DNA of 64,000 bases from MPNO01 sp965205995 (GCA_965205995.1 OZ242200.1:3658001-3722000); one strand, 5' to 3'. Counted from the first letter of the stretch, positions 54,401-63,504 are shown. Numbers and translations are program-made. The notes: generated by a model not told the origin, from the letters alone.

Positions 54401-54996
54401 CAGACGCCGCCGAGTGTGCCCTTGGTCGACGGGATCGCGCCCGGCGCCCTGGGATCGGTCGCGGTCGCGGTTCTCAACGCCCGCGCCAGGCCCTTGAAGC
54501 AGGATTCCACGATATGGTGGTTGTTCTCGCCGTAGATGTTTTCGACGTGCAGCGTCGAGCCCGAAGCTTGGGCGAATGCCTGGAACCATTCCTTGAACAG
54601 CTCGGTGTCCATATCGCCGAGCTTGGGCCGGGTGAAGGCGACGCTCCACATCAGATAGGGACGCCCGGAGATGTCGATGACCACCCGCGAAAGGGTCTCG
54701 TCCATCGGGATCAAAGCCGAGCCGTAGCGGACGATCCCGCCGCGGTCGCCCAGCGCCTGCGACACCGCCTGGCCGATGGCGAGCGCGGTATCCTCGGTCG
54801 TGTGGTGGAAATCGATGTGCAGGTCGCCCTCGGCGCGCAGCTTGAGGTCGATCAGGCTGTGCCGCGAAAGCTGTTCGAGCATGTGGTCGAGGAAGCCGAT
54901 CCCGGTCGCGACGTCGTAGAGGCCGCTGCCGTCGAGATCGACCGAGACCTCGATGCGGGTCTCGCGCGTCTCGCGCGCGAGCGAGGCCGTGCGCAT
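54400..54996 (-). CDS. hisB: Imidazoleglycerol-phosphate dehydratase
   Basis: A 198-residue monofunctional HisB (no phosphatase domain). The manganese-binding repeats are HIDFHHTTEDTAL and EWFQAFAQASGSTLHVENIY with GENNHHIVESCFK. It starts RTASLARETRETRIEVSVDL at ATG 54996. It is the first his gene of this block and is divergent from hslV. Confidence 0.97.
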   Translation of the reverse strand: MRTASLARETRETRIEVSVDLDGSGLYDVATGIGFLDHMLEQLSRHSLIDLKLRAEGDLHIDFHHTTEDTALAIGQAVSQALGDRGGIVRYGSALIPMDETLSRVVIDISGRPYLMWSVAFTRPKLGDMDTELFKEWFQAFAQASGSTLHVENIYGENNHHIVESCFKGLARALRTATATDPRAPGAIPSTKGTLGGV

Positions 54997-55096
54997 CGTA
55001 CCGCTCCTGTTCCGGAATGAGCGGTTATTTAGCAAATCGATCCTGGCAAAGCCATAGACCCGGCGGTCGGCGGCGCGACGGCCGCCGCCGCGCGAC

Positions 55097-55125
55097 CTTG
55101 ACCTCGCACGGCCCCGCCCCACATT
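55097..55125 (+). promoter_or_regulatory. Heat-shock (RpoH-type) promoter candidate for hslVU
   Basis: CTTGACC (55097-55103), a 13-base spacer, then CCCCACATT (55117-55125), close to the sigma-32 consensus CTTGAAA-N13/17-CCCCATnT. It lies about 46 bases before the hslV start and excludes the in-frame GTG at 55126. Confidence 0.55.
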
Positions 55126-55170
55126 GTGGGCCTGTTATGGGACTCAGTCGGCGACAGGGATAACGCAGGC

Positions 55171-55722
55171 GTGGCGGCATCGCGGGACGGTTACGTGTTC
55201 GACGGCACGACCATTCTCTCCGTCCGCAAGGGCGGGGCGACGGTCATCGCCGGCGACGGGCAGGTCACCCTCGGCAACACCGTGTTCAAGTCGGGCGCGC
55301 GCAAGGTGCGCCGTCTGGGCAACGGTTCGGTGATCGCCGGCTTCGCCGGCGCGACGGCGGATGCGTTCACCCTGTTCGAACGGCTCGAGGCCAAGCTCGA
55401 CCAGCATCCGGGGCAGTTGATGCGCGCCTGCGTCGAACTTGCGAAGGACTGGCGCACCGACCGCTATCTGCGCCGCCTCGAGGCGATGATGGTGGTGGCG
55501 GACGCGGATTCGTCGCTCATCCTGTCGGGCACCGGAGACGTACTGGAGCCGGATGACGGGGTCATCGGCATCGGTTCCGGCGGGCCCTACGCGCTCGCCG
55601 CGGCGCGCGCCCTGGTCGACGTCGCGGATCTCGACGCGGAAGCGATCGCGCTCAAGGCGATGAAGATCGCCGCCGGCATCTGCATCTACACCAATGAAAA
55701 CATCGTCATCGAAAGCATCTAG
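55171..55722 (+). CDS. hslV: ATP-dependent protease peptidase subunit HslV
   Basis: A 183-residue proteasome-like threonine peptidase. The catalytic Thr is the first T of TTILSVRKGG (residue 13), so a 12-residue propeptide would be removed, longer than the single Met of E. coli. GDGQVTLGNTVFK and SGARKVRRL are family blocks. The start is GTG 55171 with AGGGA upstream. hslU follows 6 bp later. Confidence 0.94.
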   Translation: MAASRDGYVFDGTTILSVRKGGATVIAGDGQVTLGNTVFKSGARKVRRLGNGSVIAGFAGATADAFTLFERLEAKLDQHPGQLMRACVELAKDWRTDRYLRRLEAMMVVADADSSLILSGTGDVLEPDDGVIGIGSGGPYALAAARALVDVADLDAEAIALKAMKIAAGICIYTNENIVIESI

Positions 55723-55728
55723 ACCGTC

Positions 55729-57039
55729 TTGACCAATTTCAGCCCCCGCGAAATCGTTTCCGAACTCGACCGCTATATCATCGGCCAGGACGACGCCAAG
55801 CGCGCGGTTGCCATCGCGCTGCGCAACCGCTGGCGCCGCCAGCAGCTCGACGACGATCTGCGCGACGAAGTCCTGCCCAAGAACATCTTGATGATCGGCC
55901 CGACCGGCGTCGGCAAGACGGAGATTGCCCGCCGTCTCGCGCGGCTCGCCCAGGCGCCCTTCCTCAAGGTCGAGGCGACCAAGTTCACCGAGGTCGGCTA
56001 TGTCGGGCGCGACGTGGAACAGATCGTCCGCGACCTCGTCGAGATCTCCATCCACATGGTGCGGACGCGCCAGCGAAAGGAGGTCGAGGCGAAAGCCGAG
56101 ATCGCCGCCGAGGAGCGCGTGCTCGATGCGCTGGTGGGCGACAAGGCGAGCGCCGAGACGCGACAGAAATTCCGCGCGCTGCTGCGCCAGGGCAAGTTCG
56201 ACGACAAGGAGATCGAGGTCGACATCACCGATAGCGGGTCTTCGTCGCTGCCGACCTTCGAGATCCCCGGCATGCCCGGCGCCCAGATGGGGATGGTCAA
56301 TCTCGGCGATATCTTCGGCAAGGCGTTCGGCGGCCGCACCACGCCGCGCAAGATGACGGTCGCGGAATCGCACGAGATCCTGGTCGAAGAGGAGGCCGAC
56401 AAGCTGCTCGACGAGGATGCGGTGGTGCGCGAGGCCATCGACAGCGTCGAGCAGAACGGCATCGTGTTTCTCGACGAGATCGACAAGATCTGCGCTCGTT
56501 CGGAACGCTTCGGCGCCGATGTCAGCCGCGAAGGGGTGCAGCGCGATCTGCTGCCGCTGATCGAAGGAACGACGGTCGCGACCAAGCACGGCACGGTGGA
56601 GACCAATCACATCCTGTTCGTCGCCTCGGGCGCCTTCCACCTCGCCAAGCCGTCGGACCTCCTGCCCGAGCTCCAGGGCCGCCTGCCGATCCGCGTCGAG
56701 CTCAGGGCGCTGACGGAAGACGACTTCCGGCGCATTCTCACCGAACCCGAGACCAGCCTGATCCGCCAATATATCGCGCTGCTGCAGACCGAGGATGTCA
56801 CGCTCGATTTCGCCGAAGACGCGATCAGCGAGATCGCGCATGTCGCCGCGGAGGTGAACCGCTCGGTGGAGAACATCGGGGCGCGGCGTCTCCAGACGGT
56901 GATGGAGCGCGTGCTCGACGAGATCAGCTTCACCGCGACCGACCGGTCGGGCGAGAGCGTCAGCATCGATGCGGCCTATGTGCGCGACCGGGTCTCCGAC
57001 CTCGCCAAGGACGCCGATCTTTCCAAATACATTCTCTAG
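55729..57039 (+). CDS. hslU: ATP-dependent protease ATPase subunit HslU
   Basis: A 436-residue AAA+ unfoldase. It starts TNFSPREIVSELDRYIIGQ from a TTG codon at 55729. Walker A is GPTGVGKTEIARRLA, the pore motif is in EVGYVGRDVE, Walker B is VFLDEIDKI, and the C-terminal tail SKYIL docks in HslV. The I domain (residues about 110-240) is present. It forms the HslVU protease with the preceding gene. Confidence 0.97.
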   Translation: MTNFSPREIVSELDRYIIGQDDAKRAVAIALRNRWRRQQLDDDLRDEVLPKNILMIGPTGVGKTEIARRLARLAQAPFLKVEATKFTEVGYVGRDVEQIVRDLVEISIHMVRTRQRKEVEAKAEIAAEERVLDALVGDKASAETRQKFRALLRQGKFDDKEIEVDITDSGSSSLPTFEIPGMPGAQMGMVNLGDIFGKAFGGRTTPRKMTVAESHEILVEEEADKLLDEDAVVREAIDSVEQNGIVFLDEIDKICARSERFGADVSREGVQRDLLPLIEGTTVATKHGTVETNHILFVASGAFHLAKPSDLLPELQGRLPIRVELRALTEDDFRRILTEPETSLIRQYIALLQTEDVTLDFAEDAISEIAHVAAEVNRSVENIGARRLQTVMERVLDEISFTATDRSGESVSIDAAYVRDRVSDLAKDADLSKYIL

Positions 57040-57557
57040 CCGCGGCGTTTTCTCAAGAGCACGTAGAACGCGCCGGCGCCGCCGTCCTTGGGCTGCGCCT
57101 CGGCGAAGGCGAGGATCCGCGCCCGCAGGCGGCCCTGGTTGAGCCAGCGCGGAAACTCGCTGCGGATGGTGCCGCCGGTCTGCCCGATGCGCCCCTTGCC
57201 GGTGATCACCAGCACGCAGCGCCTGCCGCCGGCGGCCGCGCGGTCTATGAAGCCGGCGACCGCGCGGTGCGCCTGGTCCAGCGTGTGGCCGTGCAGATCG
57301 AGCCGGGCCTCCGGCCGCGTCTGGCCACGCCTGAGCCGGGCGACGGCACGCGCATCCACCCCCGCCGCTTCGCCGGGCTCCAGCACGGGCGGCGCGGCGG
57401 CGGGTTTCGGGGCCGGGGCGTTGCGCCGAGGCGCGGACGCGTCGTGGGCCTGGCCTGCACCGTGCTTGTCGGCGACCGGCTTCACCTCGCCGACCGCGGC
57501 CTCGAACAACGCGCGGTCCGCGGCGCTCGCCTCGCGGCCGCGCTGACTAGCCGGCAT
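57036..57557 (-). CDS. Smr-domain protein
   Basis: A 173-residue protein. A low-complexity N-terminal half leads to a C-terminal Smr domain with LDLHGHTLDQAHRAVAGFI (LDxH motif) and VLVITGKGRIG (TGxG motif). Stand-alone Smr proteins are nucleic-acid-binding nucleases or nickases. ATG 57557 overlaps the lutC end by 11 bp. The 3' end overlaps the convergent hslU by 4 bp. Confidence 0.9.
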   Translation of the reverse strand: MPASQRGREASAADRALFEAAVGEVKPVADKHGAGQAHDASAPRRNAPAPKPAAAPPVLEPGEAAGVDARAVARLRRGQTRPEARLDLHGHTLDQAHRAVAGFIDRAAAGGRRCVLVITGKGRIGQTGGTIRSEFPRWLNQGRLRARILAFAEAQPKDGGAGAFYVLLRKRRG

Positions 57558-58176
57558 CGCAGACCACCGCGTGCAGCGTCCTCGGGCCATGCACGCCGAT
57601 CTGCAGGATGCGTTCGATATCGCTGCTGCGCGAAGGCCCGGTGATCAGGGTCACGTTGCGCGGCATGGGCGCCCCGCCGGCCCGCAGCTGGGCGAAGGCG
57701 TCCTCATAGGCGCCGACGATCCGCGCCGCATCGACCACGGCGATATGCGTATCCGGCAGAAAATGGAGGGCGTTGGCGATGTCGGGGCCGGAACGGACCA
57801 TCAGCGTCCCGGTTTCCGCGATGCCGGCGACGGTGCCGGTGATCGACACCGCATCCCCCGCCTCGGGCGCGCCGCGGCGAAGGCGGGGGATGCGGTCGAG
57901 GTCGCAGCGCTCGAGCATGGCATCGGTCGAGGCGACAATGCCCCCGGACGTGCCGGCTTCGGCGAGAAAGCGTTCGATCTCGCGGGCAACCTCCGGCCAG
58001 GAGGTCACCGTCGCATGGCTCACCCCGGCCGCGTCGAGGCCGCCGAAGAAACGCTGGCGAAGCGCCGAGGCCTCGCCCCGCCCGCGGGCGGGGATCGGCC
58101 CCGCCGATACCGGGACGGCGGGCCCCGGGTTGGCGCGCCGGATCCTGCCCAGGATTTCCTCGCGCGTCGCGCTCAT
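57547..58176 (-). CDS. lutC: Lactate utilization protein C (LUD domain)
   Basis: A 209-residue LUD/YkgG-family protein: SATREEILGRIRRANPGP at the N-terminus, then VSITGTVAGIAETGTLMVRSG, and the C-terminal LITGPSRSSDIERILQIGVHG. It is a subunit of the LutABC L-lactate oxidation complex. The start overlaps the lutB stop as ATGA. Confidence 0.92.
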   Translation of the reverse strand: MSATREEILGRIRRANPGPAVPVSAGPIPARGRGEASALRQRFFGGLDAAGVSHATVTSWPEVAREIERFLAEAGTSGGIVASTDAMLERCDLDRIPRLRRGAPEAGDAVSITGTVAGIAETGTLMVRSGPDIANALHFLPDTHIAVVDAARIVGAYEDAFAQLRAGGAPMPRNVTLITGPSRSSDIERILQIGVHGPRTLHAVVCDAG

Positions 58177-59591
58177 TTCCGGTGCCGCCTGTGCCATTGG
58201 CCGACGAAGGTCCCGCCCTCGGGGACCGGAAGATCGCGCCCGCCTGTCCACTTTCCGGCGAAGGGCAGGCGGGTGAGCCGAGGCCGTCCCATCGCCAGCA
58301 GACGGAGGGCCCGCCCCCCGATGGCTGCCACCGTTCTGTAGGCCCCGGGCCAGGCGGTCAGAGCCGACCACGCGAAAAGTCCCCAGCGCATCGCCGTCGG
58401 CCCGAGATGGGCCTGGAAGGCATCCTGCCGCCACAGCCGCAGGAGCTTGGGCAGCGGGATGCGCACCGGGCACACCGCCTCGCACGCGCCGCAGAACGAC
58501 GAGGCTTCCGGCAGGTGCCGCGATTTCTCCAGGCCGGCGAGGGCGGGTGTCAGCACGGAGCCCACCGGGCCGGCATAGACCGCGCCATAGGCATGGCCGC
58601 CGACCGCGCCGTAGACCGGGCACACGGTCTGGCAGGCGCCGCAGCGGATACAGCGCAGGATCTCCCGCTTGGGACCGGAGAGGAGGTCGCTGCGGCCGTT
58701 ATCGACCAGCACCACATGGAAGTTCTCCGGCCCGGCCGCGTCGTCCCGGCGCCTGGCGCCGGTGGCGAAGGTGGTGTAGGCGGAAATCTCCTGACCGGTC
58801 GCCGAGCGCGCCAGCACGCGGACCAGGGTCAGCGCCTCCTCGACCGTGCCGAGCGCCTTTTCGATCCCGGTGACCACGATATGGGTGCGCGGCAGGGACT
58901 GGGCCAGGTCGCCGTTTCCCTCATTGGTGACAATCACGACGCTCCCGGTCTCGGCGACGAGAAAATTGGCGCCGGTGATGCCGACATCGGAGCGCAGAAA
59001 AACCTCGCGCAGCGTGAGGCGGGCCTCGTCGGTAATCTCCCGCGCCTCCTCCAGCGACCGGTCCGCCGGGAGCGCATCGTGCGCGCCGCGGAAGGTCTCG
59101 GCGAACTGGTTCTTGGTCAGGTGGATCGCCGGTATCACGATGTGGCTCGGCGCCTCGTCGCGGAGCTGGAGGACGTATTCGCCGAGATCGGTCTCGACCG
59201 CCTCGAACCCGCCCTCGAGCAGCGCCGCGTTGAGCTCGATCTCTTCCGAGACCATCGACTTGCCCTTGGCGACGGTTCTCGCCTCCGCCTCGCGGCAGAT
59301 CCGGGTGACGGCCTCGCAGGCCTCGGCCGCGTCGCGGCACCAATGGACCTTGCCGCCATTGGCGATCACGTTCTCCTCGAACCGTTCGAGGTTGGCCGCC
59401 AGGTTGGCGAGAGCGCCGTCGCGTATCTCCTTCGCCGCATCGCGCAGGGCCTCGAACTCGGGAAGCCTCGCTATCGTCTCCGCCCGGCCCGCGCGGGCGT
59501 CGCGCTGGAGCCTCTGCAGCGCTCCCATCAGCGCGGGGTCGCGGCGGGCGGCGGTTACGTTTTCCGGAAAGCGGGCGCTGTCGGCGAGCAT
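58173..59591 (-). CDS. lutB: Lactate utilization iron-sulfur protein LutB
   Basis: A 472-residue protein. The N-terminal LUD-like domain (AKGKSMVSEEIELN, GITGANFLVAETGSVVIVTNEG) is followed by a ferredoxin-like domain with two [4Fe-4S] motifs (CIRCGACQTVCPVYG and FCGACEAVCPVRIPLPKLL). It passes electrons in L-lactate oxidation. lutA precedes it by 2 bp. Confidence 0.95.
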   Translation of the reverse strand: MLADSARFPENVTAARRDPALMGALQRLQRDARAGRAETIARLPEFEALRDAAKEIRDGALANLAANLERFEENVIANGGKVHWCRDAAEACEAVTRICREAEARTVAKGKSMVSEEIELNAALLEGGFEAVETDLGEYVLQLRDEAPSHIVIPAIHLTKNQFAETFRGAHDALPADRSLEEAREITDEARLTLREVFLRSDVGITGANFLVAETGSVVIVTNEGNGDLAQSLPRTHIVVTGIEKALGTVEEALTLVRVLARSATGQEISAYTTFATGARRRDDAAGPENFHVVLVDNGRSDLLSGPKREILRCIRCGACQTVCPVYGAVGGHAYGAVYAGPVGSVLTPALAGLEKSRHLPEASSFCGACEAVCPVRIPLPKLLRLWRQDAFQAHLGPTAMRWGLFAWSALTAWPGAYRTVAAIGGRALRLLAMGRPRLTRLPFAGKWTGGRDLPVPEGGTFVGQWHRRHRK

Positions 59592-59593
59592 CG

Positions 59594-60403
59594 TCAGCCT
59601 CCTCCTTCCTGGGTGCCGGGCCCGGCGGCGAGGATCTCGGCGATGTGGCGGGTGCCCACCGCCGACCCCCGGCGCGAAAGCCGGCCCTCGATATGCATCA
59701 GACAGCCGAGATCGCCGCCGACCACCATGTCGGCGCCGGTCGCCTCGATCGCGTCGATCTTCTTGTCGGCCATCGCTTCGGAGATCGCGGGATATTTGAC
59801 GCAGAACGTACCGCCGAAGCCGCAACAGATGTCCGATCCATCCATTTCAAGCAACTCGGGATCGCCCGCCGCCGCAAGCAGCGTGCGCGGTTGTTCCCGG
59901 ATACCGAGTTCGCGCAACCCGGAACAGGAATCGTGGTAGGTGATGCTGCCGGCGCCGGTGCGCGCCGGCTCCGGCCGCCAGCCTGCCACCCGGGTGAGGA
60001 AATCGACGAGTTCGTATGTCTTGCCGGCAAGGGCCCGGGCTCTGGCGGCCCAGTCCGCATCGTCGCCGACAAGATCCGGAAAATGGCGGACGAACATCGC
60101 GGCGCAGGACCCGGATGGGGCGACCACATGCTCGAAACCCTCGAACAGGGCGACGGCGCGCCGCGCCGCGCGCCGGGCGGACGAACGGTCGCCGCTGTTA
60201 TAGGCGGGCTGGCCGCAGCAGGTCTGGGCCCTGGGCACGACGACCCGATAGCCCGCCTGTTCGATCAGCCGCGCGGCCGCGAACCCGACCGAAGGGCGGA
60301 ACAAATCCACCAGGCAGGTGGCGAAAAATCCGACCGCGGGCCGGGTCTCGGTCGGCATTGCTCGGGAGGCCTCCTCACCGGCTGTGGACGCGGTTGCGGT
60401 CAT
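59594..60403 (-). CDS. lutA: Lactate utilization protein A (CCG-domain Fe-S protein)
   Basis: Up to 269 residues with two CCG (heterodisulfide-reductase-type) repeats: RAQTCCGQPAYNSGD and DICCGFGGTFCVKYP, which bind an unusual 4Fe-4S cluster. It starts either at ATG 60403, overlapping the mltA stop as ATGA, or at ATG 60358, which has GGAGG upstream and gives PTETRPAVGFFATCLVDLFR. It is the first gene of the lutABC unit. Confidence 0.93.
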   Translation of the reverse strand: MTATASTAGEEASRAMPTETRPAVGFFATCLVDLFRPSVGFAAARLIEQAGYRVVVPRAQTCCGQPAYNSGDRSSARRAARRAVALFEGFEHVVAPSGSCAAMFVRHFPDLVGDDADWAARARALAGKTYELVDFLTRVAGWRPEPARTGAGSITYHDSCSGLRELGIREQPRTLLAAAGDPELLEMDGSDICCGFGGTFCVKYPAISEAMADKKIDAIEATGADMVVGGDLGCLMHIEGRLSRRGSAVGTRHIAEILAAGPGTQEGGG

Positions 60404-61638
60404 ACGCCAGCGGTCCGGGATGGGCGCGCCGGGAGAAGCACATAATACCGCCCGAGCGAGCGCATGCGCCCGGCCCGTTCCTCGGCATCCGCGCCTGCGC
60501 CCCAGAACAGATCGCCCCGCACCGCTCCCCGGATTGCGCCGCCGGTATCCTGCGCGACCACCAGCCGCCTGAGCGGGTTCTCCGGCTCGAGCGGATCGGG
60601 GGTGTCGATCCATAGCGGCACGCCGAGAGGCAGGAAGCGGCGGTCTATGGCGAGGCTGCGGCCGGGCGTCAGGGCGACCCCCTGGGTGCCGATCGGCCCC
60701 TCGCCGCCGCGCTCCTGGAAGAACACGTAGGATTGGTTCCGGTCGAGGATCTCGCGCAGCCGGTCGGGATTGGCGCGCAGCCAGGCGCGGATCGACTGCA
60801 ACGACACGTTTTCGAGCGCAAGAGCGCCCTCGGCGACCAGCACCCGCCCGATCGCGGTATAGGGGCGGCCGTTGGTGGCGGAGTAGCCGAGGCGCACGAT
60901 CTCGCCATCGGGCAGCCGCACCCGACCCGAACCCTGGATCTGCAGGAAGAAAGCCTCGATCGGATCGGCGACCCACAAGAGCTCGAGCCCCTGCCCGTCG
61001 AGCGCGCCGTCCACGATCCGGGCACGGCTGTGATAAGGCTTGAGCCGGCCGTCCTCGACCCTCCCGGCCAGGCGTTCGTCGCCGAATTCGTCGCCGAAAT
61101 CCGACAGCGATACGGTCACCAGATCCGCGGGCCTGGTATAGAGAGGCACCGGGTGGGCGCCGCTCGGCTGTCTGGCGCCGGCCAGCTCGGGTTCGTAATA
61201 GCCGGTGATCAGCCCGCTATCGCCGTCCTTCCCGACCACCCGGTAGGGCCGGAAGTTTTGCTCGAAGAAGCCGCGCGCCGCAATGTCGTCACCGGGCGGG
61301 ATGCGATCGGCCGCGGCGCAGACGGATCGCCAGTCTTCCGGCCGGCCGAACCGCTCTTCGGCCCGGGTTGCCTGCGTCGGGTAGCGCATCGGCTTGGCGC
61401 AGCTCCGCCGGAGCGCGGTCAGCGCCGCGGCATGACGGTCCAGCGCCCAACCCGGGAGGTCCGCGAAGGACACGGGGTTCAGGGCGGGGAGATCGCCTCG
61501 CTCCTCCTCCGGGGCGCACCCGGCGGCGGCAAGCATCAGTGCGGCGAGCGCCGCCGCGATACCATGACTGACCGTGCGGGACGGCGGGCGGGCGGCGCGC
61601 GTAACGTCAAGCGTCTCAGTTGGGGCTCCGCGTCTCAA
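60400..61638 (-). CDS. mltA: Membrane-bound lytic murein transglycosylase A
   Basis: A 412-residue lipoprotein. The signal sequence ends with a lipobox (ALMLAAAGC). The MltA barrel follows, and the 3D domain carries the catalytic Asp in VVAQDTGGAIRGAVRGDLFW. ITGYYEPELAGAR and FFLQIQGSGRVRLPDG are family blocks. It cleaves glycan strands to 1,6-anhydromuropeptides, substrates of AmpG-type import. Its start lies 23 bp inside the Tim44-like gene. Confidence 0.95.
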   Translation of the reverse strand: MRRGAPTETLDVTRAARPPSRTVSHGIAAALAALMLAAAGCAPEEERGDLPALNPVSFADLPGWALDRHAAALTALRRSCAKPMRYPTQATRAEERFGRPEDWRSVCAAADRIPPGDDIAARGFFEQNFRPYRVVGKDGDSGLITGYYEPELAGARQPSGAHPVPLYTRPADLVTVSLSDFGDEFGDERLAGRVEDGRLKPYHSRARIVDGALDGQGLELLWVADPIEAFFLQIQGSGRVRLPDGEIVRLGYSATNGRPYTAIGRVLVAEGALALENVSLQSIRAWLRANPDRLREILDRNQSYVFFQERGGEGPIGTQGVALTPGRSLAIDRRFLPLGVPLWIDTPDPLEPENPLRRLVVAQDTGGAIRGAVRGDLFWGAGADAEERAGRMRSLGRYYVLLPARPSRTAGV

Positions 61639-62338
61639 TCAGCTTCCAATTGGGGTCGCGGGAACGCGTGTTTCGCGAGAACGTCCAAATATCCGTGACA
61701 TCGGTGACCTGCGCGGGATCGCCGTCGATCGCCTCGCCCTCGGCATCGCGAGTGACGTTGACCTGCTCGGAGACGAAGGTGACGGTGACGATCGCGTTGT
61801 GGCCGCTCATCGAGGCCTCGACGATGTCGGCCGTCTCGATGCCGACGACGGTGGTCTCAAGCGTTTCCGCGGCGGCCAGCCGCTCGCGGATGGCTCGTTC
61901 GAAGTTCTCGAACACCTCGTCGTTGAGCAGGGCGCGGAGCGTGCCGGTATCCGCGGTTGCAAAGGCGTGGACGACCGCCTCGAACGCGGCCCGCGCGCCG
62001 CCCTCGAATTCGGCCCGATCGAAACCGGGATCGGCGGCCTCGATCCGGGCCAGGCCATGCGCCAGCGGGTCGGCGGCGGGCGCCGGCTCGAAATCCTCGT
62101 CGTCGTCCAGTTCCGGGTCCAGTTCCGGGTCCAGTTCCGGCTCGGCACCGGCCGCGCTGCGGTCGGGCAGCTCGATGACATTCCCCTCGACCTCGGACTC
62201 CTGACGCCGTTGTGCCATGTTATCCGGCGGCCGGGACTGGTGCCCGGTCCGGCGGCCGAGAACGCTGCGCAGCCTGAACACCAGGAACGCGGCGATCATG
62301 GCGAAGATGATGATGTCGAGAAACGGGAAGCCTTCCAT
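61616..62338 (-). CDS. Tim44-like domain protein
   Basis: A 240-residue protein. An N-terminal membrane helix (FLDIIIFAMIAAFLVFRLRS), an acidic linker carrying an EPELDPELD-type repeat, then a Tim44/NTF2-like domain (EFEGGARAAFEAVVHAFATAD through SRDPNWKLIETRSP). The family is the bacterial relative of mitochondrial Tim44, and its place in the alphaproteobacterial secB-mltA block is typical. ATG 62338 is the start; longer frames upstream are antisense to fxsA. Confidence 0.9.
   Translation of the reverse strand: MEGFPFLDIIIFAMIAAFLVFRLRSVLGRRTGHQSRPPDNMAQRRQESEVEGNVIELPDRSAAGAEPELDPELDPELDDDEDFEPAPAADPLAHGLARIEAADPGFDRAEFEGGARAAFEAVVHAFATADTGTLRALLNDEVFENFERAIRERLAAAETLETTVVGIETADIVEASMSGHNAIVTVTFVSEQVNVTRDAEGEAIDGDPAQVTDVTDIWTFSRNTRSRDPNWKLIETRSPN
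62106..62141 (-). repeat. 12-bp tandem repeat in the Tim44-like gene linker
   Basis: Three copies of TCCAGTTCCGGG (the third ends in C), read on the minus strand as repeats of the tetrapeptide PELD. Being in frame and 12 bp long, copy number could vary without disrupting the gene. Confidence 0.85.
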
Positions 62339-62488
62339 GGACGCGTCCTTTGACGCCTTGCCCCTCCGGCACTCCGCACAACCGGACCGTGCAGAACGCG
62401 CGGGCCCGGCACGCGCCACTGGCGAAGCGTTGCTGCGGGTGTCTGTAAATAGGCCCAACGCGGCCAAAGCGCAAGCGGGACCGGTTTG

Positions 62489-62986
62489 ATGCGTTGGTTG
62501 ATACGGTTGCTTCGGTGGAGCTGGTTCGATCCGCCGCCTTGGTTGGCATGGCTGGTTCGGTGGCTCCTGTTCGGCTATACGCTTTGGCGGGACCAGATCT
62601 TGCTGCTGTTCTGTTTCCTGCCCCTCCTGGAAATCTATCTCATGGTGCTGGTCTATGGGTTCGCCGGCGGTTGGACGGTGCTGGTCAGCGTATTCGCCAC
62701 GGCGATGCTCGGCGCCTGGTGCTTTGGCTTGCAGGGCGAGGACATACTGTCGCGGGCGCTGCAAGCCAGACACGCCGACCGGGTCCCCGCCGAAGAAATC
62801 ATCGAGGGGATCGCCCTGCTCGTCGCCTGCGCTCTGCTCGTAACGCCCGGCTACGTCACCGATGCTTTCGGTTTCATTCTCCTGGTGCCGAACCTGCGTC
62901 TTCGCGTTATCGACTTGATCTTCAGCCACGTCTGGGGCGAGGAAGTCTTCGACATGCTGCTCCATGCCTACCGCCGGCCGTCATGA
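62489..62986 (+). CDS. fxsA: FxsA family membrane protein
   Basis: A 165-residue membrane protein with the FxsA core: ILLLFCFLPLLEIYLMVLVY, a glycine-containing second helix, FGLQGEDILSRAL, and LLVTPGYVTDAFGFILLVP. A Trp-rich N-terminal extension of about 35 residues (RWLIRLLRWSWFDPPPWLAW) precedes it and is unusual. The gene is typically near secB in alphaproteobacteria. Its stop overlaps the next start as ATGA. Confidence 0.9.
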   Translation: MRWLIRLLRWSWFDPPPWLAWLVRWLLFGYTLWRDQILLLFCFLPLLEIYLMVLVYGFAGGWTVLVSVFATAMLGAWCFGLQGEDILSRALQARHADRVPAEEIIEGIALLVACALLVTPGYVTDAFGFILLVPNLRLRVIDLIFSHVWGEEVFDMLLHAYRRPS

Positions 62987-63504
62987 TTCTGATCCGGCAC
63001 GGCCAGTCGATATTTAACGTGATCTTCAGCGTGACCCGGATCGACCCTGGCGTCCCGGATCCGCTTCTTACATCGCGCGGTCGCAGCCAGGCGCGAGAGA
63101 TCGCGGCCGCTCTCGCGGGGGAAGGCGTCGAGCGGATCGTTGCAAGCCCTTACCGGCGGGCGCTCCAGACCGCCGATACGGTGGCGCGGGCGCTCGGCGT
63201 CGCGGTGACCATCGACCCGGATGTCCGGGAGCGCTTCAGCTTTTCCTGCGATCACGGGACCCCGCGCTCGGAACTTGCCCGGGCCTGGCCCGAATACGAT
63301 TTCGCGCATCTGGAGGAACGCTGGTGGCCGCGGTCGGAGGAAAGCGAGACGGCGTTCGCTGCGCGCTGCGCCCGGTTCTCCGGGCGTATGGCGGACAGCC
63401 TGGCCTGGCCCCGCATCGCCGTCATCACCCATTGGGGCGTCATTCGCGCGTTGACCGGCGAACGGGTGACCAACGGAAAGCTGATCCGGCTCGCCAGGCG
63501 CTGA
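62983..63504 (+). CDS. Histidine phosphatase family protein
   Basis: A 173-residue protein with the phosphoglycerate-mutase-like fold. The catalytic RHG motif is in ILIRHGQSIFN, the second Arg in ASPYRRALQTAD, and the second His in AVITHWGVIRAL. ATG 62983 overlaps the fxsA TGA, indicating coupling. The phospho-substrate is not evident. Confidence 0.9.
   Translation: MILIRHGQSIFNVIFSVTRIDPGVPDPLLTSRGRSQAREIAAALAGEGVERIVASPYRRALQTADTVARALGVAVTIDPDVRERFSFSCDHGTPRSELARAWPEYDFAHLEERWWPRSEESETAFAARCARFSGRMADSLAWPRIAVITHWGVIRALTGERVTNGKLIRLARR

Noticed and set aside
55126..55170. hslV start at 55126.
   Set aside because: It abuts the -10 element of the heat-shock-like promoter and would need an atypically long propeptide.
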